Origin: Fulvimarina sp. | GTDB lineage: Bacteria; Pseudomonadota; Alphaproteobacteria; Rhizobiales; Rhizobiaceae | Direction of reading: 5' to 3' | Assembly (NCBI GenBank): GCA_002700095.1 | Contig: PACL01000063.1 | Span: forward strand, 51,058-115,057 | DNA: 64,000 nt | Shown: positions 1-9,044 of the stretch, in pieces | Layout: each line of letters opens with the position of its first letter | Numbering within the stretch: the first letter of the stretch is position 1 | Translations under genes and position numbers: made by a program | The notes under the pieces: generated by a model | Database searches by the model: none | What the model saw: only the letters and a program-made list of their open reading frames with translations | Told to the model about the DNA's origin: nothing

Positions 1-2228
1 CCTATGTCGTCTTCGTCGCCTCGCTCCTGTCGGTGACGGACAATCTTGCCGGCGACACGGTCGTCACGCCGGAGCGGGTGCGCCGCCACGACGGCAACGA
101 CCCGTATTTCGTCGTCGCCGCCGACAAGGGCACGGCGACCTTCTCCGACACCGCCAACGCCATCGCCCAGTCGGAGGACTTCTGGCTCGACGACGCCTTT
201 GCCTCGGGGGGCTCGGCCGGCTACGACCACAAGGCCATGGGCATCACCGCGCGCGGCGCCTGGGAAGCGGTGAAGCGGCATTTCCGGGAGATCGAGCGGG
301 AGGGAGCCGAGGCCGACGGCGGCGCCTGGGACATCCAGGCCGAACCCTTCACCGCCGCCGGCTGCGGCGACATGTCGGGCGACGTCTTCGGCAACGGCAT
401 GCTGCTCTCGCGGCAGACGAAGCTCGTCGCGGCCTTCGACCACCGCGACATCTTCATCGATCCGAACCCCGACCCGGCCGCCTCCTTTGCGGAGCGCCAG
501 CGCCTCTTCGCGCAGCCCCGCTCGTCCTGGCAGGACTATGACAGCTCGACGATCTCCCATGGCGGCGGCGTGTTCTCGCGGCGGGAGAAGCTGATCCATC
601 TCTCGGACGAGGCGGCGGCCGCCATCGGCTTCGAGCGCAACGAGGGCACCCCCGCCGAGATCATCACCGCGATCCTCAAGGCCCCCGTCGACCTCCTGTG
701 GTTCGGCGGCATCGGCACCTATGTGCGGGCGTCGAGCGAGAGCAATCTCGACGTCGGCGACCGGGCGAACGACGCGGTGCGCATCACCGGCCTCGACATC
801 CGGGCGAAAGTTGTCGGCGAGGGCGCCAATCTCGGCGTCACCCAGAAGGGGCGCATCGAATTCGCCCGGCGCGGCGGCCGGATCAACTCCGACGCCATCG
901 ACAATTCGGCCGGCGTCAACACCTCCGACGTCGAGGTGAACATCAAGATCGCGCTGAAGGGGGCGATGGGCGACGGCCGGCTGTCGCGCGAGGACCGCAA
1001 CAGGCTGCTCGCCTCGATGACCGGCGAGGGGGCCGAGCTGGTGCTCGCCAACAATTACGAGCAGTCGCTGGCAATCTCGCTGGAACAGTGCGACGGCGTC
1101 TCGGCGCTGGCCCTGCAGTCACGCTTCATGAGCGTCCTCGAGGCGGCGGGCCATCTGAACCGAACGGTGGAGACGCTGCCCTCCGAGAGCGCCATCGCGG
1201 ATCTGCGCAGCACCGGCCAAGGGCTGACCCGGCCGGAGATCGGCGTCCTCCTCGCCTATGCCAAGATCACCCTCTTTGACGCCATCGTCGCCAGCGACCT
1301 GCCGGACGATCCGTATCTGGAAGACCGGCTGCACGACTATTTCCCGGTGCCGATGCGCCGGGACTTTTCGCGGGACATCAAGGGCCACCGGCTCGCCCGC
1401 GAGATCATCGCGACGGTGCTCGCCAACGAGATCGTCAACCGAACCGGGCCGACCTTCGTCACCACCATGGAGGAGGCGACCGGCGCCGCGCCGGCGGCGG
1501 TCGTGCGGGCCTTCGTCGCGGCCAAGGACGGCTTCGACATCCGGGCCCTCTACGAGCGGATCGACGCCCTCGACGCGAGGCTTTCGGGAAGCCTGCAGAA
1601 CGGCCTCTACCGGCAGGTGGGCTGGTTCCTGCGGCGGCTGACCAACTGGTATGTGATGAACGAGGGTTTCGGCTCGGGGCTGACCAGCGTCGCCATCGAG
1701 AGCCGCGACGCCCTCGGCCAGCTGCGCGGACGACTCGCCGACATCGCCTCCGAGGCCGCCCGCAACGAGGCCGAGCAGCGCATCGCCAACTGGACCCGAA
1801 GGGGCGTGCCGGAGGATCTGGCCGAGGAGGTGGCGCTCCTGCCGCTGATCGCCCTCATCCCCGACATCGCCTCGGTCTCGCGGGAGACCGGCCGGCCGCT
1901 GGAGGAGACGGTGGAGAGCTATTTCGAGATCACCCGGCTGTTCGAGATCGGCCGGCTGGAAGCGGCGCTGTTCCGGCTGGATACCAGCGACTATTTCGAA
2001 ACGCTGGCCCTGCAGCGGGCGGAAAGCCAGATCGCGCGGGCAAGGCGCCAACTGACGACGGCGACGCTGAAGAGCGGCCAGGACGCGGAAGCCTGGGCGA
2101 AGGAGCGCCAGGGCACCGTCGAGCGGATCCGCGGCCAGCTGGTGGCGCTGGCGGGAAGCGGCGAGACCTCGGTCGCCCGGCTCACCGTCGCGGCCGGGCT
2201 GTTGTCGGACCTCGCCTTGCAGGTCTGA
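1..2228 (+). CDS. NAD-specific glutamate dehydrogenase, large (180-kDa class) type, C-terminal part
   Basis: Oxidises L-glutamate to 2-oxoglutarate and ammonia with NAD in the cytoplasm. The gene runs in from the left edge: the reading frame is open from base 3 with no start, and it ends in TGA at 2226-2228. About 740 residues are visible, roughly the C-terminal half of a family whose members are about 1,600 residues. Seen: a nucleotide-binding GDVFGNGML stretch near residue 130, the conserved VVGEGANLG and NSAGVNTSDVEVN blocks near residues 280-315, then the long helical C-terminal domain. The alphaproteobacterial homologues are called gdhZ or gdhB. The next plus-strand gene is 3 kb away, so this is the end of its transcript. 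Confidence 0.95.
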   Translation, partial: YVVFVASLLSVTDNLAGDTVVTPERVRRHDGNDPYFVVAADKGTATFSDTANAIAQSEDFWLDDAFASGGSAGYDHKAMGITARGAWEAVKRHFREIEREGAEADGGAWDIQAEPFTAAGCGDMSGDVFGNGMLLSRQTKLVAAFDHRDIFIDPNPDPAASFAERQRLFAQPRSSWQDYDSSTISHGGGVFSRREKLIHLSDEAAAAIGFERNEGTPAEIITAILKAPVDLLWFGGIGTYVRASSESNLDVGDRANDAVRITGLDIRAKVVGEGANLGVTQKGRIEFARRGGRINSDAIDNSAGVNTSDVEVNIKIALKGAMGDGRLSREDRNRLLASMTGEGAELVLANNYEQSLAISLEQCDGVSALALQSRFMSVLEAAGHLNRTVETLPSESAIADLRSTGQGLTRPEIGVLLAYAKITLFDAIVASDLPDDPYLEDRLHDYFPVPMRRDFSRDIKGHRLAREIIATVLANEIVNRTGPTFVTTMEEATGAAPAAVVRAFVAAKDGFDIRALYERIDALDARLSGSLQNGLYRQVGWFLRRLTNWYVMNEGFGSGLTSVAIESRDALGQLRGRLADIASEAARNEAEQRIANWTRRGVPEDLAEEVALLPLIALIPDIASVSRETGRPLEETVESYFEITRLFEIGRLEAALFRLDTSDYFETLALQRAESQIARARRQLTTATLKSGQDAEAWAKERQGTVERIRGQLVALAGSGETSVARLTVAAGLLSDLALQV

Positions 2229-2375
2229 CGACCCCTCGAGAAAAAGCGCCGGCGCCACAAAGGGCGCCGGCCATGACGATCGTGCGATGTCCGTTCCGTC
2301 CCCTCCCCCTTCGGGAGCGGACGTCTGACGCGCGCAGATCGAGCCGGTCCAAGATCCGGCCCGATCGGACCGGCG

Positions 2376-2507
2376 TCACTTCTTCTTGTCGCTCGACTGG
2401 GGCGCGGCGAACTTGCCGGGCACCGTCATCGGGACCGCGTCCTTGGCCTTCTTGTCGGCCTTCGGCTTGCGGGTTTCCTTGTTGCTGCGCATCTGACCCT
2501 TGGCCAT
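2376..2507 (-). CDS. small Lys-rich basic protein, 43 aa, function unknown
   Basis: This frame reads 43 residues, starting MAKGQMRSNKETRKPK and ending in three lysines. About a third of the residues are Lys or Arg, so it could bind nucleic acid or be disordered. The start is supported by an AAGGA-type ribosome binding site about 10 bases upstream. I recall short proteins with similar MAKGQ(M)RSN starts as conserved hypotheticals in Hyphomicrobiales; I cannot confirm this here. It lies alone between the converging 3' side of NAD-GDH and the c-di-GMP enzyme. No function can be assigned. Confidence 0.7.
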   Translation of the reverse strand: MAKGQMRSNKETRKPKADKKAKDAVPMTVPGKFAAPQSSDKKK

Positions 2508-2707
2508 GGCTGTCATCCTTCACGGGTTGCGATGGCGAGCGTTAGCATGCGGCGAAACGGAAGACGCGAGAAATTCTCGTGAGGGGCGATGGCGAAGTTG
2601 TGCCGGGACGAGGGCCGAAGTGGTGGGCGAGGAAGTGATCGGAAATTGGCAGCGTCGATCCGCTGGTTCGAGCGTTACGAATGACGGCTTCCGAGCCATC
2701 AAAGCAG

Positions 2708-4942
2708 TCAACGCCGGCTCTTCTGCTGCCTGAAAGCTGTCGAAACCACTGAACCGTCATTGACCGCCGTCGAAACGCCCAGGATCGATGTGAAGGCTGC
2801 TGCTGGCATGGGCCTGCCGAACAGGTAGCCCTGCCCCTCCCCGCAATAGGAGCGCATGAGCTCTTCTTGCTCGGCCGTTTCGATGCCCTCGGCGATCACT
2901 TCGAGCTCAAATCCCTGAGCGAGCTGGGAGATGGCCTTGACGATCAATTGGTTTCTATTGCCAACGTCGGGGCCGCTGACGAAGGATCGGTCGATCTTGA
3001 GCCGTGTCACCGGGAAGTCCTTCAGCATGGTCAAGGACGCATAGCCCGTACCGTAGTCGTCCAACGCAATCCCGACCCCCATCTCCCGCAATTCGCAGAG
3101 CGACCTGTCGATGTGCGCCTCGTTGCGAAGGATGGTGTTCTCCGTGATCTCCAGCTCGAGACCGCTGGGAGCGAGACCCGTTTGCCTGAGGACGCCGTCC
3201 ACCACGGTGGCGAGGTCGCCGTTTCTGACCTGAGCGGCAAAGAGATTTACGCCGATGCGCAAATCGGGATGACCTGAGCACCGCCATTCGGCCGCTTGGC
3301 TGCACGCAGTCCGCAGGATCCACTCGGACACCGGCACGGCGATCAGACTGGATTCCAGCGTCTCGATAAAGGCCCCCGGCGCCAGGAGCCCCCGCTCCGG
3401 GTGGTTCCAGCGTATCAACGCTTCAGCTCCAGCAATGGCGCCGTCCGAAAGGCGCACCTGCGGCTGATAAAAGAGCTGCAACTCGCCGTGTTCGAATGCC
3501 TGCCGCAGGCCGGAACTCACGGAAGCGCGCACCTGTTGGGTCGGCATCATGTCGGGGGTGAACAGCCGCACCCTGCCACGGCCATCGGACTTCGCCCGGT
3601 AGAGGGCGAGGTCGGAGCGCTCCAGGGGCAAGCTGGTTTCCCAACCTGTCCCAGTCATGATCGACACGCCGGCGCTGGCTCCGACATAGACGGATCGTTC
3701 CCCCATCTCCATCTGAGCCTCGATCGCCTTGACGAGGCGCTTCGCCAGCTCGACGGCCTGGAACGGATCCGCGCTATCCTCCAGCAAGACGACGAACTCG
3801 TCGCCGCCCAGGCGGCATGCGAGCGCGTAGGTTCCAACGGTTTCTCGAAGGCGAACGGCAACCAGCTTCAAGACATCGTCCCCGGCGGCATGTCCAAGGC
3901 TATCGTTGACGTCCTTGAACCCGTCGAGGTCGAGCATGACCAGTGAGACGGACCGGTTCTCGGCGCTGGCTTTGGCGAGGCGCTCATGGAGGACTGTCCG
4001 GTTCGGGAGCTCCGTCAGGGCATCGTATTCAGCGGCGCGCTTTAGGTCCGCCTCGTGGTTGAGTCGCTCGGTGATGTCGCGGACGATGGCTCCGAAGCGA
4101 TGCTCGCCAGCCTCCAGCCAATGCGAAAGTGAAAGTTCGATCGGAAATTCGGTGCCATCCCGCCGGACGGAGGGCACCGTGACCAGGGAACCGACCAACC
4201 TGGTGGGATGCCCGGCTGCTGCCCGCCGCACCCCCGCTTCGTGCATGGCCCTGTATTGCTCGGGCACGATGATGGTCATCGATTGACCGATGGCCTCGGC
4301 AGCCGTGTATCCGAACATGCGCTCGGCAGCGCCGTTCCAAGAGAGAATGCGGTTGTCGCCATTTCCGCAGATGATGGCGTCGGCAGCCGATCCCGCCACT
4401 GCGTCGAAGCGACGACGGCCGTCAGCCTCGGCCGTCGAAAGACGATGGACCTCCAGCTTGTCCATGACCAGCTCGGCCAGCTCAGCCAGCGATTGCTGCT
4501 CGCCGATCGAGAGCCCTTGGGGCCGGGGAACGGTGTCCTTGATGCAGAGAGTCCCGATGACATAGCCCTCTGGCGTGACCAAGGGAGCGCCGGCGTAGAA
4601 CCGGATGCCGGGCGTGCCGTTGACCAGTGGCGAAGCATAGAAACGCTCGTCAAGCGTCGCATCTGGAACGACCATGACATCGCGCTCAAGGATCGCATGG
4701 GTGCAGAAGGAGCCCTCCCGCTCCGAGCCACACAAGTCGATGCCAAGCCGTGCCCTGAAATGCTCGCGGTGTTCCTCCACGAAGGAGACGATGGCGATTG
4801 GAACACCAAAGACCCGTCTCACATGCCGCAGAATGACGTCGAGGCTCCGTTCGGGGCCACTACCTGGCGACTTGTAGGATGCGAGGGCGATCAGCCGCTC
4901 GGCCTCGTCCGAAGGCATGGGATAGGAAGGCAGTTCAACCAT
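2708..4942 (-). CDS. bifunctional diguanylate cyclase/c-di-GMP phosphodiesterase with GAF and PAS sensors
   Basis: Makes and/or degrades the second messenger c-di-GMP. Domains in order: GAF (about 15-155), PAS (about 178-300), GGDEF (about 305-470), EAL (about 480-725). The cyclase signature GGDEF is intact, but no RxxD inhibitory site precedes it. The phosphodiesterase residues are all visible: EALIRW, EITEN, DDYGTGY, KIDRSFV and EVIAEGIET, so the EAL domain should be active. There is no membrane segment or signal peptide, so it is cytoplasmic and probably senses a small ligand or redox state. I chose the ATG at 4942 (MVELPSYPMP). An upstream in-frame ATG at 4975 has its GAAGG directly against the start codon, which is poor spacing. 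It is monocistronic. Confidence 0.93.
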   Translation of the reverse strand: MVELPSYPMPSDEAERLIALASYKSPGSGPERSLDVILRHVRRVFGVPIAIVSFVEEHREHFRARLGIDLCGSEREGSFCTHAILERDVMVVPDATLDERFYASPLVNGTPGIRFYAGAPLVTPEGYVIGTLCIKDTVPRPQGLSIGEQQSLAELAELVMDKLEVHRLSTAEADGRRRFDAVAGSAADAIICGNGDNRILSWNGAAERMFGYTAAEAIGQSMTIIVPEQYRAMHEAGVRRAAAGHPTRLVGSLVTVPSVRRDGTEFPIELSLSHWLEAGEHRFGAIVRDITERLNHEADLKRAAEYDALTELPNRTVLHERLAKASAENRSVSLVMLDLDGFKDVNDSLGHAAGDDVLKLVAVRLRETVGTYALACRLGGDEFVVLLEDSADPFQAVELAKRLVKAIEAQMEMGERSVYVGASAGVSIMTGTGWETSLPLERSDLALYRAKSDGRGRVRLFTPDMMPTQQVRASVSSGLRQAFEHGELQLFYQPQVRLSDGAIAGAEALIRWNHPERGLLAPGAFIETLESSLIAVPVSEWILRTACSQAAEWRCSGHPDLRIGVNLFAAQVRNGDLATVVDGVLRQTGLAPSGLELEITENTILRNEAHIDRSLCELREMGVGIALDDYGTGYASLTMLKDFPVTRLKIDRSFVSGPDVGNRNQLIVKAISQLAQGFELEVIAEGIETAEQEELMRSYCGEGQGYLFGRPMPAAAFTSILGVSTAVNDGSVVSTAFRQQKSRR

Positions 4943-5348
4943 TGCGATTTCCGATCGGATCAAGGCGCAAGGCATCCTTCGAACGTTGATCAGTTGCCTT
5001 AAGTGACGCGAGCCGACTGTCCCATGAAAACGTTACGGGATTCCTCGACGAGGCCGACGATTGGAAGAGTGTGCTTTTCGTGGAACCGACTAGTCGCCAA
5101 TAGTGATGGGCGCTGGCGAAGGCATCTATGCAACCGAGGCATTGTAACTCTGCCCAACTGCTTTCCACCGATCGCAGACGATCACCCGAGACGCGGAAGA
5201 CGGAAATCTCACTCCCGCTCGACCGTCGGGCCGATCGGAGCGGGACGCCGTCGCCGCGAGCGGCCCTCGGGTCCATCACCGCTTGCCCCCGCCCCGAAAT
5301 CGTTGCACCTAAACCCCATCGCTGCGGCGCGGGACGGGGGCTCTCCAG
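4943..5348. other. intergenic region between divergent genes
   Basis: This 406-base stretch separates the divergent c-di-GMP enzyme and MFS transporter genes, so it must hold both promoters. I see no convincing coding frame. An 8-base inverted repeat (TCCCGCTC at 5213-5220 and GAGCGGGA at 5238-5245) is the only clear structure; it has no T-run and its role is unknown. Confidence 0.5.
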
Positions 5349-6773
5349 GTGACATCGGATGATCTGACGCGCGAGGCGCGCCCTGCCCTCAGGCGGCCGG
5401 GCGTCTGGGGCTGGATGTCCTTCGACTTTGCCGCCCAGCCGTTCTTCACCGTCGTGATCACCTTCGTCTTCGGGCCGTATTTCGTCTCGCAGCTGGCGAG
5501 CGATCCGGCGACGGGGCAGGAATGGTGGGCGTGGTCGGCGACGATTGCCGGGCTCCTCGTGGCGATCGGCTCGCCGTTTCTCGGCTCGGTCGCCGACCGG
5601 GCGGGGCCGCGCAAGCCGTGGATCGGGGTCTTCGCCGTCCTGAAGATATCCGCGCTCTGCCTGTTGTGGTTCGCGAGCCCCGGCTCGTCGCTGTTCGTCG
5701 CTTCGCTGCTCGTCGTCCTCGCCTCGATCGGGGCGGAGTTCTCGATCGTGTTCAACGATGCGATGATCCCGCGGCTGTTGAGGAACGAGGAGATCGGCCG
5801 GGTCTCCAACGTCGCCTGGGGGCTCGGCTATGCCGGCGGGATCGTCTTCCTGATCGTCGCTCTGGCGTTCCTCGCCGGCTCTAGGGAGACCGGCCTGACG
5901 CTGCTCGGCTTGACGCCCGCCTTCGGGCTCGATCCGGCGATGGGGGAAGGCGCGCGGGCGACGGCGCCGCTGGCGGCGCTGTGGTATCTGGTCTTCATCC
6001 TGCCGATGTTTTTCCTGACGCCGGACCGGCCGCGCGGCGAGAGGGTCTCGGCAGCGGTGCGCCAGGGGCTCGGCGATCTCCTCGCCACCTTCCGGGAGAT
6101 CCGCGAGAGGAAACCGCTGTTCCAGTTTTTGATCGCCCGGATGATCTATCAGGACGGGGTCAATGCGCTGATCGTTCTCGGCGGCGCGTTTGCGGCCGGC
6201 ATGTTCGGCTGGACGCTGACCGAGAGCGGCCTCTTCGGCATCATCCTCAACGTCGTCGCGATCCCCAGCTGCTTTGCCGCCGGGCTGATCGACCAGCGCT
6301 TCGGATCGAAGGCGGTGGTGGTGATCGCGATCCTCTGCCTCTCGCTTGCCACCATCGGCATCATCTCGACCAGCCCGGATTCGACGCTGTTCGGTCTTCT
6401 GAGCTTTGCCCCGACCGCGCCCGGCGGCGGCGTCTTCGCCAGCGGCGCGGAGAAGAGCTACATCGTCTTCGGCCTGCTCATCGGCCTCGCCTTCGGGCCG
6501 ATCCAGGCCTCGTCGCGCTCCTGGATGGCGAAATCGGTCAGCCCCGCGGAGGCCGGCCGCTATTTCGGCTTCTACGCCTTCATCGGCCGGGCGACGTCCT
6601 TCCTGGCGCCGGCGGCGGTCGCCGTGATCACGGGATTGGCGGCGGCAAGCTTCGACCCGATCACCGCCTCGCGGATCGGCATGGCGAGCCTGATCGCCTT
6701 CTTCGCGGTGGGGCTGGTGCTGGTCATCCGGACGCAGGGGCCGCCGGAGACGAGCGGGGACGGAAGGGCGTGA
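5349..6773 (+). CDS. MFS transporter, UMF1 (Atg22-like) family
   Basis: A polytopic inner-membrane protein of 474 residues, the usual length for a 12-helix major facilitator. The N-terminal WMSFDFAAQPFFT and the following VVITFVFGPYF are typical of the UMF1/Atg22-like branch. Family members are often proposed to export amino acids or small metabolites; the substrate here is unknown. It starts with GTG at 5349 behind a G-rich stretch (GACGGGGG about 9 bases upstream); the next in-frame ATG would remove the conserved N-terminus. It stands alone and converges on the patatin gene, with only 28 bases between the stops. Confidence 0.88.
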   Translation: MTSDDLTREARPALRRPGVWGWMSFDFAAQPFFTVVITFVFGPYFVSQLASDPATGQEWWAWSATIAGLLVAIGSPFLGSVADRAGPRKPWIGVFAVLKISALCLLWFASPGSSLFVASLLVVLASIGAEFSIVFNDAMIPRLLRNEEIGRVSNVAWGLGYAGGIVFLIVALAFLAGSRETGLTLLGLTPAFGLDPAMGEGARATAPLAALWYLVFILPMFFLTPDRPRGERVSAAVRQGLGDLLATFREIRERKPLFQFLIARMIYQDGVNALIVLGGAFAAGMFGWTLTESGLFGIILNVVAIPSCFAAGLIDQRFGSKAVVVIAILCLSLATIGIISTSPDSTLFGLLSFAPTAPGGGVFASGAEKSYIVFGLLIGLAFGPIQASSRSWMAKSVSPAEAGRYFGFYAFIGRATSFLAPAAVAVITGLAAASFDPITASRIGMASLIAFFAVGLVLVIRTQGPPETSGDGRA

Positions 6774-6801
6774 CGCGGGCGGGGTGAGACGGCCGGGCCA
6801 G

Positions 6802-7683
6802 TCACCCGAGCGCTGCCGCGACGCCGTCGGATCGCCATTCGGGATGCCCCTGGCCCTTCAGCCGGTGCTCGACATGGCGCGCGATCGCCCGCTTGGCCTC
6901 GTCGCGGATCGACTCGGTGGCGGTGAGGATCTCGCGGGAGCGCATGAAGTCGAGGACGCCGTAGGGCGAGACCGCCGGGCGGAAGAGGAGATCGGGCGGC
7001 GAGATCATCAGCTTGGTGTCGATGATCGACTGCATGGTCAGCTGGGAGGCGCCGATCATCGCCTGGATCGGGGTCGGCATGCGGCTGCCGTCGCCGTCGG
7101 GGCCGCCATTGACGTCGACGGCGACGATGACGTCGGCGATGCCCTTCAGGCGGTCGAAGGGGAGCGGGTTGTAGATGCCGCCGTCGACCAGCACCCGGCC
7201 GTCGCGGCGCACCGGGCGGAACACCGCGGGAATCGCGGCGGAGGCGGCGATGGCGCTGCGCAGGTCGCCGGTGTCGAGCTCGCATTCGGCGCGGGCGAAA
7301 TAGTCCGTCGCCATGACGCCGAGGGGGATGTCCAGCTCCTCGAAGGTGATCGGCACGTCCGGCGGCATGAAGGCCATGATCACCCGGCGGGCGTTGAGCT
7401 GGCCGATGCGGAAGCCGCCGTCGCTGAGGAACTCCTGCAGCGACACCGGCCGGGTCTGCCAGAGCCGGCCGATGACGATGCGCGGGGAGACGAAGCAGTC
7501 GAGGAGATAGGCGCGGATGTCCTTCGCCGGCATGCCGGCGGCATAGCCGGCGCCGATGACGGCGCCGATCGACGAGCCGGTGATGCGCACCGGCTTCAGG
7601 CCGAGATCATCGAGCGCCTCGAGGATATGGATGTGGGCGAGCCCGCGGGCGCCGCCGCCCCCGAGGGCCAGACCGAGGCGCAT
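6802..7683 (-). CDS. patatin-like phospholipase (RssA/NTE type)
   Basis: A serine lipid acyl hydrolase of 293 residues. Visible motifs: the glycine-rich oxyanion hole GGGGARG at residues 8-14, the nucleophile elbow GSSIG at 36-40 and the catalytic DGG at 167-169. All catalytic parts of the Ser-Asp dyad are present. There is no signal peptide, so it should be cytoplasmic or peripheral at the inner membrane; natural substrates of bacterial NTE-like patatins are mostly unknown. It lies 10 bases downstream of the M16 peptidase pair on the same strand and may be cotranscribed with it. Confidence 0.9.
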   Translation of the reverse strand: MRLGLALGGGGARGLAHIHILEALDDLGLKPVRITGSSIGAVIGAGYAAGMPAKDIRAYLLDCFVSPRIVIGRLWQTRPVSLQEFLSDGGFRIGQLNARRVIMAFMPPDVPITFEELDIPLGVMATDYFARAECELDTGDLRSAIAASAAIPAVFRPVRRDGRVLVDGGIYNPLPFDRLKGIADVIVAVDVNGGPDGDGSRMPTPIQAMIGASQLTMQSIIDTKLMISPPDLLFRPAVSPYGVLDFMRSREILTATESIRDEAKRAIARHVEHRLKGQGHPEWRSDGVAAALG

Positions 7684-7693
7684 GCCGCCGGCC

Positions 7694-9025
7694 TCAGGCG
7701 CCGGCGGGGCCGACCGTCACCACGGTCGGCGCGGTGTCGAGCAGGCGCTTGGCCGCGGCCTTGACGTCGTCGAGGGTGACGGCGTCGATCAGCGCCTGGC
7801 GCTCGTCGATATAGCCGATGCCGAGGTCGTCGAGCTGGATGCCGACGAGGGTCTGGGCGACGGCGAGGGAGGAGTCGAGATTGCGAACCGCATAGGAGCC
7901 CTTCACATAGGCCTTGGCCTTGTCGAGTTCCGCCTGCGTCGGGCCGGCGGTCGCCATGCGCTCGATCTCCTTGCGGATGATGTCGACGGTCTGCGGGGCG
8001 GCGTCGGCCCTTGTCGCCGTGCCGATGCCGAGCACCGCGCCGTGATCGTAGCTGGCGAGATAGGAATAGGCGCCGTAGGCGAGGCCGCGCTTCTCGCGGA
8101 TTTCTTCATAGAGCCAGGAGGTGAAGGAGCCGCCGCCGAGGATGTGGTTCATCAGATAGGCGGCGAAGAACTGGTCGTCGTCGCGCATGATGCCCGGCAT
8201 GGCGGCGCGGATGTTGGTCTGCGGCACGGCGAGGTCGACATGGACGTCCTTGCCCATGACCGGCTCGGCCATCGGGATGGTCTTCAGCTCCGCCTTGTCC
8301 GACAGGCCGCCGAAGACCTGGTCGAGGCGCTTGCCGAGATCCTCGGGGGTGATGTCGCCGACGACGCCGACGACGAGATTGTCACGGGCGAAGACCTTCG
8401 AGCGGAAAGTCTTCAGGTCGTCGGCGGTGACCGAGGCCAGCGCCTCCGGTGTTCCCTCCGTCGGGCGGGAATAGGGATGGCCGGCGAACACCGTCTCGCG
8501 GAACGCCTTGGAGGTGACTTCCTCGGGATCGTTGCGGCCGGCGAGGATGCCGGTGACGATCTGGCCGCGGATGCGGTCGACCGGCTCGGCGTCGAAGCGC
8601 GGCTCGCTCAAGGCGAGGTGGAGGAGGTCGAAGGCGTCGTCCTCGAAGTCGGTGATGGTGCGGAACGAGCCGGTGAAGTTGTCGAGGCTCGCGTCGAAGC
8701 TCATCGACACGCCGAGATCGTCGAGCTTCGACTGGAAGTCGGCGCTCTCGATGTCGCCGGCGCCTTCGTCGAGAAGGCCGGTGAGGAGGTTGGCGAGGCC
8801 CTCCTTGCCCTCCGGATCCTGGGTCGAGCCGCCGCCCTCGAAGGCGAAGTTGACGGCGATCAGCGGGTTGGAATGGTCCTCGACGAGATAGGCCTTGATG
8901 CCGCCGGGGCTGGTCACTTCCTGGATGTCGACGGCAAGGGCGGGCGCCGCGGTGAAGGCGAGGAAGCCGAAGGTCGCGATGGACAGGAGGCCCTTGAGGC
9001 CGCGGGTCGTGGCGTTCGTGGTCAT
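7694..9025 (-). CDS. M16 family peptidase-like protein lacking the zinc motif (non-catalytic partner)
   Basis: A 443-residue pitrilysin-fold protein with an N-terminal signal peptide (hydrophobic stretch ending AAPALA), so it is periplasmic. At the position of the HxxEH zinc motif it reads NLLTG, so it cannot bind zinc in the normal way. It keeps the EKRGLAYGAYSY stretch that supplies the Arg/Tyr pair of the partner subunit. This matches two-gene M16B peptidases, where one subunit is catalytic and the other completes the chamber. The start is the ATG at 9025; an upstream in-frame ATG at 9118 lies inside the preceding gene and would spoil the signal peptide. It lies 19 bases after the catalytic subunit gene. 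Confidence 0.9.
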   Translation of the reverse strand: MTTNATTRGLKGLLSIATFGFLAFTAAPALAVDIQEVTSPGGIKAYLVEDHSNPLIAVNFAFEGGGSTQDPEGKEGLANLLTGLLDEGAGDIESADFQSKLDDLGVSMSFDASLDNFTGSFRTITDFEDDAFDLLHLALSEPRFDAEPVDRIRGQIVTGILAGRNDPEEVTSKAFRETVFAGHPYSRPTEGTPEALASVTADDLKTFRSKVFARDNLVVGVVGDITPEDLGKRLDQVFGGLSDKAELKTIPMAEPVMGKDVHVDLAVPQTNIRAAMPGIMRDDDQFFAAYLMNHILGGGSFTSWLYEEIREKRGLAYGAYSYLASYDHGAVLGIGTATRADAAPQTVDIIRKEIERMATAGPTQAELDKAKAYVKGSYAVRNLDSSLAVAQTLVGIQLDDLGIGYIDERQALIDAVTLDDVKAAAKRLLDTAPTVVTVGPAGA

Positions 9026-9044
9026 GGCTGTCTTTCGGGAAAAA

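Noticed and set aside
1119..2258. A 379-residue minus-strand frame over NAD-GDH
   Set aside because: It is the reverse frame of a strongly conserved enzyme, Arg/Gln-rich and without any domain.
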